Below the pieces are notes generated by a model. It was not told the origin of the DNA and ran no database searches. It was given only the letters and a program-made list of their open reading frames with translations. Below, piece after piece: positions 45,631 through 54,681 of a stretch of DNA of 64,000 bases. This stretch comes from Polynucleobacter sp. JS-JIR-II-50 (GTDB taxonomy: Bacteria; Pseudomonadota; Gammaproteobacteria; Burkholderiales; Burkholderiaceae): the NCBI RefSeq assembly GCF_018687895.1, contig NZ_CP061307.1, forward strand, positions 1,881,948 through 1,945,947. Direction: 5' to 3'. The translations under genes were made by a program, and so were the position numbers. Numbering within the stretch: position 1 is the first letter of the stretch; each line of letters starts with the position of its first letter.

Positions 45631-46963
45631 TTTTTACTCCCAATACAACAATCTTCATACGATCCATGGCAAGGTATTTTTGGAATGCAGCATTTACCTG
45701 TTCCAAAGTTACTGCCTCAACTTGCTTAGTCCACACGTCCATCGTATCGAGCGGCAAGTCATTCCATGCAATTGAAGAGACGTTATCCAACAACTTACGA
45801 TTGTTATCAATCCGCAGTGGGTAACCATTCACCAGATTTGCTTTAGCAGCCGCGAGCTCAGATGGAGTGGGTCCATCGGCAATAAATTGAGCAGTGGTAG
45901 AGCTCATCACCTCTAAAGCCAGCGCAGCCTGATCGCTCTTGGTTTGCAGGCCCGCTTGAAAAATGCCATTCTCTTTTCCAGGGATAAAGTAGCTGAACAC
46001 ACTGTAAGCCAAACCGCGCTTCTCGCGTACCTCAGCCATTAAACGAGAGACAAAACCGCCGCCGCCCAAAACATAGTTACCAACCAGTAAGGGGAAATAA
46101 TCGGGGTTGTTGCGAGCAACCGCGGTCATCCCCATAGCAATGTGAGCTTGCTGAGAGTCAAAAGGAATTTGAACCTCTCTTTGTGCCAAAGGCTCTACAG
46201 GGGAGCGCTCGAGCTCAGGTAATTTTGCGATGGGCTGAGCTGAAGCGGGAATCTGCTTCAACAACGTCCGAACAATTTCATCGGCTTGAGTACGGTCAAC
46301 ATCACCAACAATACTCACAATCATGCGATCACCGCGATAAAACTGTTTATGAAATTGCCTTAAATCATTCACACTAACAGCAGCAACTGATTTCACTGTT
46401 GGCGAATCAGCTAAGGGGTAGTCTCCATAAACTGATTTTTTAAAACGACGCTCAAGAACAAATTCGGGCTTGGTTTCTGCCTCAAGCAAACTCGTCATCG
46501 TTCTTTGCTTCTCACGCTCAACAATTTTTGACTCATAAGTTGGCGCACTCAACATAGCCGCTGCTAGTTTTACCGCTCTATCACGCAAGTCTTTTCGACT
46601 CAAACTCCGAATGCGCAAGATTGCTCGCTCGCCACTCACAGATAAGCCGATATTGGCTCCGAGATCAGCGATTTCATCAGCAATTTGGGCTTCGGTAAGA
46701 GCGCCTTTTTCACCCCTAACTCCATAATTCATAAGGCCCGCAACCATATCAGCTAGGCCACTTTTGCCAGCAGGGTCATAGCGATCGCCTGCATCAATGC
46801 TTACTTCAATGTCTACCATCGGCAGCGCTTTGGTTTGTACTAAATATGCCTTGGCACCCCTATAAGAATCTAACTTCTCGATAGGTAAGATAGCGTTGGC
46901 GTTACTAAGCAAGCCAAAAGCAAAGAGGCAAACTGAAATACTCTTAACGAAGAGATTCATCAT
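45623..46963 (-). CDS. M16 family peptidase-like protein, inactive-type subunit
   Basis: The 446-residue protein has a signal peptide (ending ANAILP) and two M16 domains. The zinc-binding HxxEH motif is absent at its expected place (SGLADMVAGLMNYG). The C-terminal half retains GGGFVSRLMAEVREKRGLAYSV, the substrate-binding R/Y pair. This is the pattern of the non-catalytic partner in periplasmic M16 heterodimers. The start overlaps the upstream peptidase stop (ATGA). Confidence 0.85.
   Translation of the reverse strand: MMNLFVKSISVCLFAFGLLSNANAILPIEKLDSYRGAKAYLVQTKALPMVDIEVSIDAGDRYDPAGKSGLADMVAGLMNYGVRGEKGALTEAQIADEIADLGANIGLSVSGERAILRIRSLSRKDLRDRAVKLAAAMLSAPTYESKIVEREKQRTMTSLLEAETKPEFVLERRFKKSVYGDYPLADSPTVKSVAAVSVNDLRQFHKQFYRGDRMIVSIVGDVDRTQADEIVRTLLKQIPASAQPIAKLPELERSPVEPLAQREVQIPFDSQQAHIAMGMTAVARNNPDYFPLLVGNYVLGGGGFVSRLMAEVREKRGLAYSVFSYFIPGKENGIFQAGLQTKSDQAALALEVMSSTTAQFIADGPTPSELAAAKANLVNGYPLRIDNNRKLLDNVSSIAWNDLPLDTMDVWTKQVEAVTLEQVNAAFQKYLAMDRMKIVVLGVKNK
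45637..45641 (-). promoter_or_regulatory. Ribosome binding site that places the rsmD start
   Basis: GGGAG on the minus strand lies six bases before the ATA proposed as the rsmD start codon. It lies inside the last codons of the upstream peptidase gene, so the two are translationally linked. Confidence 0.5.
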
Positions 46964-48324
46964 TTGCTCTCCTTACCTGCAGCTTGACGCACCTGAGGAT
47001 CCAATACCGCAATCGTGAGACCTTCATCTACCAGATATTTCTTAGCAACAGCTTGAACTTGTGCGGGAGTAATGGATTGCATTTTATCTAGCATGTAATC
47101 GATATCTTTCCAAGAAAAGCCAGCCATCTCGGTGCTGCCAATTTCCATTGCCTGGCCAAAGATAGAATCGCGCTTATAGATTTGCTCAGACAAAATCCGC
47201 ACCTTAATTCTTTTGAGCTCAGACTCCAGAATCCCTTTTTGCATTAATTCGTCAAGCGCCTTCCGAATGCTTGTCTGAGCCTGATCGACTGTTTTTCCTT
47301 TAGCCATCGTGGTGCTAATTAAAAATAGTTCTGGCCCACGAGAAATCATGTCGTAGCCCACACCCACATCATTCACTACTTTTTCCTGCTTAACGAGAGT
47401 GCGATTAAGGCGGGCATTGTCATAGCCATCGAGCACCGCCGTCAGAAGCTCTAAGGCATATGGCTCGGGGTCATCCAGCATACCGGGCTCGAGGCGCGGC
47501 ACCTTCCAAGCCATAGTTAGTTGAGCACTATCAGCTGGCGCCTTTACCTGAACCTGCTTAATCCCTTTTTGAGGTGGCTCAATTTGCGGCTTACGCACCG
47601 GTAAGTCATGAGCAGCAGCTGTGCCGTAATACTTCTCGACCATATTCAACACTGTTTTAGCATCTACATCACCGCTGATGACTACGGTTGCATTATTTGG
47701 CTTATACCAACTGCGATACCAATCTCGCGCATCGGATGCTTTAATATTCTGCAAATCATTCATCCAACCAATGACCGGATGGCGATATGGAGAACTCATA
47801 TAAGCGGTTGCCATTAATGATTCGTTGAGCAAACTGCTTGGATTGTCTTCTGTTCGTAAGCGACGCTCTTCCATGATGACCTGAATTTCTTTTAAGAATT
47901 CTGCATCATCAAAATTGAGGTTAGACATACGATCTGCTTCAAGCTTGATCACGTCTTCTAATTTGGATTTTTCAACTTGCTGAAAATAAGCTGTGTAATC
48001 GCGCGAGGTAAATGCATTCTCGCGCCCACCGACTGCGGCTACCAAGCGAGAAAATTCACCCGCCTTCACTTTGTCGGTTCCTTTAAACATCATGTGTTCA
48101 AGCACATGAGCTACTCCAGTCTTACCATTGACCTCATCCATGGATCCAGCGCGATACCAAGCCATGTGAGCTACCGTTGGCGCACGATGATCTTCCCTCA
48201 CAATCAATTTGAGTCCATTACTCAACCGATACTCATGCGTATCCCCTGAATCAGGGCTAGCAGCCCAAGCAAGATGGGTAAATACGAAGAATAAAAAGGA
48301 AATTCGGAGTAAATTGGAAAGCAT
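46960..48324 (-). CDS. M16 family zinc peptidase, catalytic subunit
   Basis: The 454-residue protein has a signal peptide (LLRISFLFFVFTHLAWAAS) and the active-site motif HVLEHMMFKGTDKV near residue 68, followed by the glutamate region about 75 residues later. Exported two-domain M16 peptidases of this kind degrade unfolded or small peptides in the periplasm; a role is not assigned. It is paired with the non-catalytic homologue downstream and divergent from ftsY. Confidence 0.9.
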   Translation of the reverse strand: MLSNLLRISFLFFVFTHLAWAASPDSGDTHEYRLSNGLKLIVREDHRAPTVAHMAWYRAGSMDEVNGKTGVAHVLEHMMFKGTDKVKAGEFSRLVAAVGGRENAFTSRDYTAYFQQVEKSKLEDVIKLEADRMSNLNFDDAEFLKEIQVIMEERRLRTEDNPSSLLNESLMATAYMSSPYRHPVIGWMNDLQNIKASDARDWYRSWYKPNNATVVISGDVDAKTVLNMVEKYYGTAAAHDLPVRKPQIEPPQKGIKQVQVKAPADSAQLTMAWKVPRLEPGMLDDPEPYALELLTAVLDGYDNARLNRTLVKQEKVVNDVGVGYDMISRGPELFLISTTMAKGKTVDQAQTSIRKALDELMQKGILESELKRIKVRILSEQIYKRDSIFGQAMEIGSTEMAGFSWKDIDYMLDKMQSITPAQVQAVAKKYLVDEGLTIAVLDPQVRQAAGKESK

Positions 48325-48354
48325 CTGCTAAATCACCATATCCCTAGAATTAAA

Positions 48355-48382
48355 TTGATAAGATGCAAGTTTTAAATTGTAT
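48355..48382 (+). promoter_or_regulatory. Possible promoter directly before the ftsY ATG
   Basis: TTGATA (48355-48360), 16 bases and TTGTAT (48377-48382) stand five bases before the ATG at 48388. The -10 is poor. No ribosome binding site is visible. Confidence 0.3.
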
Positions 48383-48387
48383 CGATT

Positions 48388-49278
48388 ATGTTCGGCTTAC
48401 GTAAAACCCTCGGATCTCTTTTCAAATCAAGCAAGGTTGATGAATCTTGGTTTGAAACTTTAGAAGAATCACTGATTCAAAGTGATGTGGGTCTACCTAC
48501 GACCGAACAACTCATCACCAAACTACGTAAAGCAGCAAAGTCTGAAAAGGCCTCTAGCCCAGAGGAGTTACAAACTCTTCTCATTCAAGAAGTCAGCGCC
48601 CTATTGACTGCTATTGAGCCTTCACCAAACCCACTATTTATAAGTGATAAGCCTAACACCCCAGAGGTGTGGTTGGTTGTAGGGGTTAATGGAGCAGGTA
48701 AGACTACGACCATTGGCAAACTCTGCCGACTCTTTCAATCTCAAGGAAAATCCGTTCTCTTGGCTGCCGGTGATACCTTTCGAGCTGCGGCACGTAATCA
48801 GCTTCAGGAGTGGGGTGGACGAAATCAGGTTGACGTTATTACGCAAGAAGGTGGTGATGCAGCAGCCGTTGCACACGACGCCATTCACGCTGCCATCTCT
48901 CGCAAGAACGATATTCTCATCATTGACACCGCAGGCCGTCTTGCTACCCAGGACAACCTCATGGAAGAGCTCAAAAAAGTAAAGCGCGTCATTGGAAAAG
49001 CGCTACCTGGAGCGCCTCACCACACCCTGCTTGTTTTGGATGGCAATACCGGACAGAACGGCTTGAGCCAGGTAAAGGCCTTCCATGCTGCTCTTGGCCT
49101 CACTGGAATCATCGTTACCAAGCTTGATGGGACCGCTAAGGGCGGCGTGATCTGCGCCCTAGCCCACACCCTACAAGAAGGCCCAAAACCCGCTGTGCTA
49201 GCCCTAGGTAAGGGCGAAGGGATTGAAGATTTAGCCCCCTTTACAGCAGGGCAATATTCTGCCGAATTATTCAATTAA
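48388..49278 (+). CDS. ftsY: Signal recognition particle receptor FtsY
   Basis: FtsY docks the SRP-ribosome complex at the membrane. The N domain (about 1-85) and GTPase domain are present, with GVNGAGKTTTIGKLCRLFQ (G1), DTFRAAARNQLQEW, IIDTAGRLATQDNLMEELKKV, and TKLDGTAKGGVICAL. At 296 residues it lacks the long acidic A region of E. coli FtsY and starts close to the N domain. It is divergent from the M16 pair. Confidence 0.95.
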   Translation: MFGLRKTLGSLFKSSKVDESWFETLEESLIQSDVGLPTTEQLITKLRKAAKSEKASSPEELQTLLIQEVSALLTAIEPSPNPLFISDKPNTPEVWLVVGVNGAGKTTTIGKLCRLFQSQGKSVLLAAGDTFRAAARNQLQEWGGRNQVDVITQEGGDAAAVAHDAIHAAISRKNDILIIDTAGRLATQDNLMEELKKVKRVIGKALPGAPHHTLLVLDGNTGQNGLSQVKAFHAALGLTGIIVTKLDGTAKGGVICALAHTLQEGPKPAVLALGKGEGIEDLAPFTAGQYSAELFN

Positions 49279-49306
49279 ATCAATAGCTTATAGAGCATTA
49301 AAACCA

Positions 49307-49333
49307 TTAGCACTCTCTTGACAAGAGTGCTAA
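49307..49333. promoter_or_regulatory. CIRCE operator (HrcA site) upstream of rpoH
   Basis: TTAGCACTC, nine bases, GAGTGCTAA: a perfect match to the CIRCE consensus, including spacing. A TTGACA (49318-49323) lies inside the spacer, and a weak -10 (TTCTAT) lies 17 bases later, so HrcA binding would block the promoter. It is 38 bases before the rpoH ATG. Confidence 0.9.
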
Positions 49334-49371
49334 AATAGACTTCTATTAACACCTCCTATTTATAAGAAAAA

Positions 49372-50295
49372 ATGGTTCAAAAGAAATCTGACAAACCGAA
49401 TTTGCAAACGCTGCCAGTCGCGCAGACTGCGTCGGCGTCTGCATTTCCGATGCTGCCAACTCTTGGGGTTGGCACTCTCGACTCATACATTTCGTACGTT
49501 AATCGCGTGCCAATGCTTAGTGCTGCGGAAGAGTTACATCTTGCGCAGGAATTTCGTCGTACTGAAAATGTCGATGCCGCGAAAACTTTAGTGCTCTCTC
49601 ATTTACGCTTAGTAGTTTCTGTTGCTCGCCAATATCTTGGCTATGGAATCCCGCATGCTGACTTAATTCAAGAAGGCAATATTGGTTTGATGAAAGCCGT
49701 TAAACGCTATGACCCAAACAATGGTGCACGTTTAGTGTCATATGCAATCCATTGGATCAAAGCAGAGATTCATGAGTACATTCTCAAGAATTGGCGCTTA
49801 GTAAAAACTGCAACCACTAAAGCACAACGCAAATTGTTCTTTAACTTACGTAGCAACAAACCTACCTTGAGCGCACTTACACCCAGCGAAGTTGAAGCCT
49901 TGGCTAAAGCACTTGATGTCAAAGGTTCTGACGTTAAAGAAATGGAAATGCGGCTTGCTGGTGGCGATGTCGCCCTAGAAGGCGATGACAACGACGATGA
50001 GTCTGCTTACGCCCCTATTCAATGGCTAGCGGATAACTCTCAAGAGCCTACCGCTCGTATTGCTAGCGCTGAAGCGGATGCCCTGCAAGGCCCTAAACTA
50101 GACCAAGCACTAATGGCTTTAGATGAGCGCAGTCGCAATATTGTGCAATCACGTTGGTTGGCGATGGATGCCGAGGGAAATGGCACGAAAACATTGCATG
50201 ACCTAGCCGATGAATATGGCATCTCCGCAGAACGCGTTCGCCAAATCGAAACTGCCGCTCTCAAAAAGATGCGCGGCCTGTTGCAAGCAGCTTAA
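49372..50295 (+). CDS. rpoH: RNA polymerase sigma factor RpoH (sigma-32)
   Basis: RpoH directs transcription of heat-shock genes. Region 2 has LVLSHLRLVVSVARQYLGYGIPHADLIQEGNIGLMKAVKRYDPN and SYAIHWIKAEIHEYILKNWRLVK. The RpoH box region follows (KAQRKLFFNLR). Region 4 ends with a helix-turn-helix (LADEYGISAERVRQIETAALKKMR). The length of 307 residues is slightly long at the N-terminus. A CIRCE operator precedes it. It converges on the SCO1 gene. Confidence 0.96.
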   Translation: MVQKKSDKPNLQTLPVAQTASASAFPMLPTLGVGTLDSYISYVNRVPMLSAAEELHLAQEFRRTENVDAAKTLVLSHLRLVVSVARQYLGYGIPHADLIQEGNIGLMKAVKRYDPNNGARLVSYAIHWIKAEIHEYILKNWRLVKTATTKAQRKLFFNLRSNKPTLSALTPSEVEALAKALDVKGSDVKEMEMRLAGGDVALEGDDNDDESAYAPIQWLADNSQEPTARIASAEADALQGPKLDQALMALDERSRNIVQSRWLAMDAEGNGTKTLHDLADEYGISAERVRQIETAALKKMRGLLQAA

Positions 50296-50305
50296 TCAAG
50301 CTAGC

Positions 50306-50330
50306 AGTTTGCAGGTAGCAAACTTCTTTG
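50306..50330. terminator. Hairpin between rpoH and the SCO1 gene
   Basis: AGTTTGC and GCAAACT are perfect seven-base arms around AGGTA, followed by TCTTTG on the plus strand. It starts 11 bases after the rpoH stop. Confidence 0.5.
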
Positions 50331-50336
50331 ATTCCC

Positions 50337-50921
50337 TTACTTCAGCAGCTCTTTCAAATCATGCGCCAAGGTCTCTGGACCTTGAGCGTGCTTGATATAT
50401 AAACGTAGATGACCCTCAGGATCAAATGCATAGCTACCCGCTGTGTGATCCATGGTGTAAGAGCCTGGCTTAGATCCCGGAACCTTCTTGTAATAAATCT
50501 TGAAATCCTTAGTGACCTTCTCCAAAGCTGCCTCATCTGCAGGACGAAAACCTAAGAAACGAGAATCAAATGCAGGTACATACTGCTTGAGAATCTCTGC
50601 GGTATCGCGCTCAGGATCTACGGTAACAAAAAGTACCTGTACCTTATCGGACTGAGGCCCCAAGAGCGTCATGACTTGCTGCATTTCAGTTAAGGTAGTT
50701 GGGCAAATATCAGGGCACTGGGTGTAACCAAAAAACATCACCACCACTTTGCCCTTAAAGTCTGCCAAGGTTCTGACCTTGCCGTCTGTATCCACCAAAC
50801 TAAAGTCTTTGCCAAAAGCAGTGCTGCCAGTGATATCAATATTTTTAAACTCTGGTTTTGGGCTGCAAGCAGTCAATACGAAACAAAGAATTGCTAAAAA
50901 GCAAATGCGCAAAAAATTCAT
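50337..50921 (-). CDS. SCO1/SenC copper chaperone for cytochrome oxidase
   Basis: SCO proteins deliver copper to the CuA site of cytochrome oxidase. The N-terminus is a lipoprotein signal (LAILCFVLTACSPK). The metal motif CPDICP lies near residue 75 in FFGYTQCPDICPTTLTEM, and the later histidine is in YTMDHTAGSYAFDP. The length is 194 residues. It is the last gene of the SURF1-ctaA-ctaB run. Confidence 0.93.
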   Translation of the reverse strand: MNFLRICFLAILCFVLTACSPKPEFKNIDITGSTAFGKDFSLVDTDGKVRTLADFKGKVVVMFFGYTQCPDICPTTLTEMQQVMTLLGPQSDKVQVLFVTVDPERDTAEILKQYVPAFDSRFLGFRPADEAALEKVTKDFKIYYKKVPGSKPGSYTMDHTAGSYAFDPEGHLRLYIKHAQGPETLAHDLKELLK

Positions 50922-50928
50922 ATGACTC

Positions 50929-51822
50929 TCAGAGGAAATAATGGTCTATCAAAAGCGCCGCAAAGAGTAGCGAAAGATAGGTGATAGAAAAGCGGAAGGT
51001 CTTTTTGGCTAAAGCATCGCTATAGGAAATAAATAAGGCGATGACATAGGCCAGGAACATTAAGCCCAGGACGATTGCCGAAACTAAATACACCATACCG
51101 CTCATGCCATAGATATAAGGCAGCATCGTAGCTGCAATCAATATGAGAGTGTAGAGAACGATATTGAGAAGTGTGAAACGCTCTCCATGAGTCACTGGCA
51201 GCATTGGTAAGCCCGATTGAACATAGTCATCGCGACGATACAAAGCCAATGCCCAGAAATGTGGAGGGGTCCACACAAAAATAATCAGAACCAAAAGCCA
51301 GGCTTCTGCCGAAAGCGTATTAGTCACTGCAGCCCAGCCCAAAGCCGGCGGCATTGCGCCGGATAACCCGCCAATCACAATATTCTGTGGCGTGGCAGGC
51401 TTTAGTAACCAGGTGTAAATCACTGCATAACCAACGAAGGTAGCAAGTGTTAGCCACATTGTTAATGGGTTACAAAAATTCCACAAAATAATCATTCCTA
51501 GTGAACCTAGAACAATTGAGAAAATAATGATGTGAAAAGGCGTCACTTCGCCGGTGGCTGATGGACGCCAAGCAGTGCGCTTCATCTTGGCATCAACGGC
51601 TTGCTCAATCAAACAGTTCACTGCAAATGCAGCGCCAGCTAAAAGCCAGATACCAACAATGCCACCAAAAAGCACTGGATACGGAACCATGCCAGGCGTC
51701 GCTAAGAACATACCAATCACTGCACAAAAAACAGCGAGCTGAGTCACCCTGGGTTTAGTTAAAACCCAATATTGACGCCAACGTGGCATAGCCACTGGTG
51801 CGCTTGTTTTAGAGTCGCTCAT
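50929..51822 (-). CDS. ctaB: Protoheme IX farnesyltransferase (heme O synthase)
   Basis: CtaB adds a farnesyl chain to heme B to make heme O. It is a polytopic membrane protein of 297 residues with the prenyltransferase motif [19 protein letters not shown] near residue 75 and a second acidic loop [22 protein letters not shown]. The open frame reaches 51942, but that part overlaps ctaA and is not conserved. The ATG at 51822 is two bases after the ctaA stop. Confidence 0.94.
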   Translation of the reverse strand: MSDSKTSAPVAMPRWRQYWVLTKPRVTQLAVFCAVIGMFLATPGMVPYPVLFGGIVGIWLLAGAAFAVNCLIEQAVDAKMKRTAWRPSATGEVTPFHIIIFSIVLGSLGMIILWNFCNPLTMWLTLATFVGYAVIYTWLLKPATPQNIVIGGLSGAMPPALGWAAVTNTLSAEAWLLVLIIFVWTPPHFWALALYRRDDYVQSGLPMLPVTHGERFTLLNIVLYTLILIAATMLPYIYGMSGMVYLVSAIVLGLMFLAYVIALFISYSDALAKKTFRFSITYLSLLFAALLIDHYFL

Positions 51823-51824
51823 AT

Positions 51825-52946
51825 TTACGCCATCTTCTTTTGAATGAAAGGCTTCCAAGAAGCCCAATAACTCATTCTGACCAAACAGAATACCAAAGCC
51901 GCAGAGCCGGCAGTGTGTAATAAAGCCGCCAATAACGGCCACTGAAACACCACATTAGAAATACCAGTCATGACTTGCAATAAAAGCACCGCCAGCAAAA
52001 GCTTGGCTACTTGATTAAGACCTGATAGAACTGGGGTTGCTAGCGAAAGAGCGCTCCAGCCCAGAGCCCCAAGCACGACCAATACCAGCACAGCAAAGAG
52101 GCGATGTGCCCAGTGAATTGTTTGCAAGGCCGCAGGGGAAATAAATTCTCCTTGCGCATTAAGACCCAACTGACGCCAGAGAGTAAAACCCTCACTCCAA
52201 TTGGTCTCAGGCCAAGCGCTTCCCAAACACGTCGGGAAATCAGGGCAGGCTAGTACTGCGTAATTAGTACTCACCCATGCACCCAGGAAAATTTGGATGA
52301 ATAAAACAACAAAGGAGAGGGTGAGCAGTTGCACAGAAAGCGGACGCACCCGAATAGTACGAACAGCAGAGGACTTGCTCTCCCATGACTGCTGCGCATA
52401 CGCTGTTAAGCAAGCCAATAAGATCAAGGCCAACATCAAGTGAATCGTAACAATGATTGGCTGCAACTTCAGGGTGACAGTCCAAGCACCAAAGGCACCT
52501 TGAACACAGACTAATAAGAGCAAGCCCAAGCTGCCGAGTAAAGGATTTTTTCCTAAGGACTTCAGCTTAGTCAATGCAATAACTACTTGTACCAAAATCA
52601 ATGTACCTACCGTCATTGCTAAGTAGCGATGAATCATTTCGATCCAAGCCTTAATAACCGTCACAGGGCCTGTAGGCATGGCATTCTGAGCATGCTGAAT
52701 ATCGCCAAGCGCATGAAAAGGATTGGAAGTGCCGTAGCATCCAGGCCAATCTGGACAACCCAATCCGGAGTCGGTGAGACGTGTAAACGCGCCGAACACA
52801 ATCAGATCAAAAGTCATGAAGACCAAGACCCAATTGAGTTTTTGCAACAAGCTATAGCTAGGCTTTTTCCAAATAAAGAAGAGCGGTAGGCCAGCAAAAA
52901 TAATAGCGATGGCTGCCAACTCCAGAAATAAAATCAGACTGGGCAT
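51825..52946 (-). CDS. ctaA: Heme A synthase (COX15/CtaA)
   Basis: CtaA oxidises the C8 methyl of heme O to give heme A. The 373-residue membrane protein has eight hydrophobic segments and conserved heme-ligand histidines ([42 protein letters not shown]). The loop [17 protein letters not shown] carries a conserved cysteine pair. It overlaps the upstream gene by one base (TAATG). Confidence 0.95.
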   Translation of the reverse strand: MPSLILFLELAAIAIIFAGLPLFFIWKKPSYSLLQKLNWVLVFMTFDLIVFGAFTRLTDSGLGCPDWPGCYGTSNPFHALGDIQHAQNAMPTGPVTVIKAWIEMIHRYLAMTVGTLILVQVVIALTKLKSLGKNPLLGSLGLLLLVCVQGAFGAWTVTLKLQPIIVTIHLMLALILLACLTAYAQQSWESKSSAVRTIRVRPLSVQLLTLSFVVLFIQIFLGAWVSTNYAVLACPDFPTCLGSAWPETNWSEGFTLWRQLGLNAQGEFISPAALQTIHWAHRLFAVLVLVVLGALGWSALSLATPVLSGLNQVAKLLLAVLLLQVMTGISNVVFQWPLLAALLHTAGSAALVFCLVRMSYWASWKPFIQKKMA

Positions 52947-53602
52947 TACAAACTTTCGCCCTTGTGATTGAGCTTCAAAAGCTTTTCCAAGTCTTTCTTC
53001 ATACTAGAAAATTCTTTAGGAGAATTGGTCACTGGGAAATACATCATCTTGGCAGGGCTTGGGTCAATCAACTGAATGTCCTGTCCTACACCTTCTTTAT
53101 TTAACCAAGCCTCAAAGTCAGCCCTTTGCTTTGGGTCGGAGGGCAATGCAACCACCTTAACCCCTGCCGTCTTTTCGTCATAAATCTTGAGGACTTCTGG
53201 GTCAACAGGCTTGCCATCTGTATTCACCCAGATCAACTGCAAGCGTCCACTTTCTCTACCCATAGCAACTCTGGTTTGGCGCATCAGAAATAAAGCTTCA
53301 ATACATTTCTCATCTGTGATGTGACATTCGCCAGCTGGACGAGCAACCAAGAGAGTCCATTTACCCTGGAGTGGGGCATCAAGCCACGCCGCATTGAACT
53401 CTTGTGCTGGATATACGAGTGTTCCAAAATTCGTTTTTCCGCCCTCAGGCTTAATCACGTAATAAGCAAAGTAAGAGGCGAGAACTGGTGAGGCACAGGC
53501 AAGCAATAACAACAACATCTGAATGCGGCCACGACGCGTACGCGCATTAATCGCAGATGCATCCACCTGTGAAGCCGGAATTAATAACTCTTTATCACTC
53601 AC
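52946..53602 (-). CDS. Conserved membrane-anchored protein of the cytochrome oxidase assembly cluster
   Basis: The 218-residue protein has one hydrophobic helix (about 28-50, IQMLLLLLACASPVLASYFAYYVI) and a soluble domain that resembles a thioredoxin-like fold (WTLLVARPAGECHITDEKCIEALFLMRQTRVAMG). No CXXC is present; two cysteines are six residues apart. Function is unknown. Position between SURF1 and ctaA suggests a role in oxidase or heme A assembly. It starts at GTG, overlapping the SURF1 stop (GTGA). Confidence 0.75.
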   Translation of the reverse strand: MSDKELLIPASQVDASAINARTRRGRIQMLLLLLACASPVLASYFAYYVIKPEGGKTNFGTLVYPAQEFNAAWLDAPLQGKWTLLVARPAGECHITDEKCIEALFLMRQTRVAMGRESGRLQLIWVNTDGKPVDPEVLKIYDEKTAGVKVVALPSDPKQRADFEAWLNKEGVGQDIQLIDPSPAKMMYFPVTNSPKEFSSMKKDLEKLLKLNHKGESL

Positions 53603-54387
53603 GTTTGATCCCCATTCACTAGTCCCCGTCGTTTATATTGCCGCAGGCCACTTAGCAACCAAAATATAAATCCAGCAAAAGCCAAAGCAAACCACTGGAA
53701 TGCATAAGCATAATGGCGATCGACCCCACTTGTCAGAGGCGCCCAATCGCGGATTAAGCCATCCTCTATGCCAACCTCAATCTGACGCAAGATAAAGGGC
53801 GCTTGGCTCCAACCATGTAACTTGCCTTCAGCTGTTAAATCAAAATTTTGCTCAATTCTTGGTTTGTTTACATCGGCAGAAATCTTGCCGCCCCCAAGCT
53901 CATAGACTTTCCCGGGGTGAGCAAATACAACGCCTTCAATATTGACTGCTGTATTTGGGGTCTGCACGGGCGGGAGGGTTTCGCGATTTTCATTATTGCG
54001 CGGCGCCCAACCCCGATTCACCCAAAGAACCTCATCTTTCCCTTCGAGCCTCAAAGGCATCATCAGGTAAAAGCCAGACTGTGCAGTGGCGCTACCAACA
54101 GGCGGAATAGGTCTTGGCCTGTTATCCAGCCAAACTGCTGCCTCAGGAACATATCGCCCACGAGCAATCATACGGCGCTCACCAGCCTCTTCCAAAGTCC
54201 ATGGTGCTGCATTGGCACTTAAGATGGGCATTTGTTGACGGGCCTGTAAATTCGCTGCCAAGGCAATTTTGGTATCAGCCCTGCTTAATTGCCAAACTCC
54301 AGCACTACAGCCGATCGCAATCACCAGCAAGGCTGATAAAGTAGCAACTATGCGCTTGGCAACGAGGGCAAAAAACAGCTTATTCAA
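53599..54387 (-). CDS. SURF1 family cytochrome oxidase assembly protein
   Basis: SURF1 proteins help insert heme A into cytochrome oxidase subunit I. The 262-residue protein has membrane helices near both ends (about 11-30 and 230-250) and the family motifs GVWQLSRADTKIAL, GRYVPEAAVWLDNRP, VLWVNRGWAPRN and HYAYAFQWFALAFAGFIFWL. No ATG precedes the conserved start. TTG at 54387 is the only candidate before an in-frame stop, with no clear ribosome binding site. The divergent neighbour starts 15 bases away. Confidence 0.87.
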   Translation of the reverse strand: MNKLFFALVAKRIVATLSALLVIAIGCSAGVWQLSRADTKIALAANLQARQQMPILSANAAPWTLEEAGERRMIARGRYVPEAAVWLDNRPRPIPPVGSATAQSGFYLMMPLRLEGKDEVLWVNRGWAPRNNENRETLPPVQTPNTAVNIEGVVFAHPGKVYELGGGKISADVNKPRIEQNFDLTAEGKLHGWSQAPFILRQIEVGIEDGLIRDWAPLTSGVDRHYAYAFQWFALAFAGFIFWLLSGLRQYKRRGLVNGDQT

Positions 54388-54401
54388 TTGAGGGATTTGA
54401 G

Positions 54402-54614
54402 ATGAAGTGGATTATTCCTATTGTCCTACTAATGATTGTTTTTAGCTTAGGATCGGCTCTGTATTACATGATGAAAGATAGGGGGAATAGCTCCCGTATG
54501 GTTCATTCACTGATGCTACGCATTGGGTTATCCGTCGCGCTATTTTTAGGAATTCTGCTAGCCCACTACTTTGGCCTCATTGAGGCTACCGGCATCAGGG
54601 TGGGAACAAACTAA
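54402..54614 (+). CDS. Twin transmembrane protein (DUF2909)
   Basis: The 70-residue protein has two membrane helices (about 3-24 and 39-62) with a short basic loop MMKDRGNSSRMVHSLMLRIGLS between them. This fits DUF2909, found in beta- and gamma-proteobacterial oxidase clusters. The function is unknown. A GAGG-type ribosome binding site lies before the ATG. It is the only plus-strand gene in the oxidase region, and a strong terminator follows it. Confidence 0.85.
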   Translation: MKWIIPIVLLMIVFSLGSALYYMMKDRGNSSRMVHSLMLRIGLSVALFLGILLAHYFGLIEATGIRVGTN

Positions 54615-54645
54615 TCGTTACCGCACAAAACAAGAGTACCAAAAC

Positions 54646-54676
54646 AAATCGGGGCTTTAAAGCCCCGATTTTTTAT
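54646..54676. terminator. Bidirectional terminator between the DUF2909 gene and ctaE
   Basis: AAATCGGGGCTTT and AAAGCCCCGATTT form a perfect palindrome, with a T tract on the plus strand and a shorter T-rich stretch on the minus strand. Confidence 0.85.
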
Positions 54677-54681
54677 TCAAT

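Noticed and set aside
45239..45775. 178-codon plus-strand frame over rsmD and the peptidase gene
   Set aside because: It runs antisense to two conserved genes and resembles no protein family.
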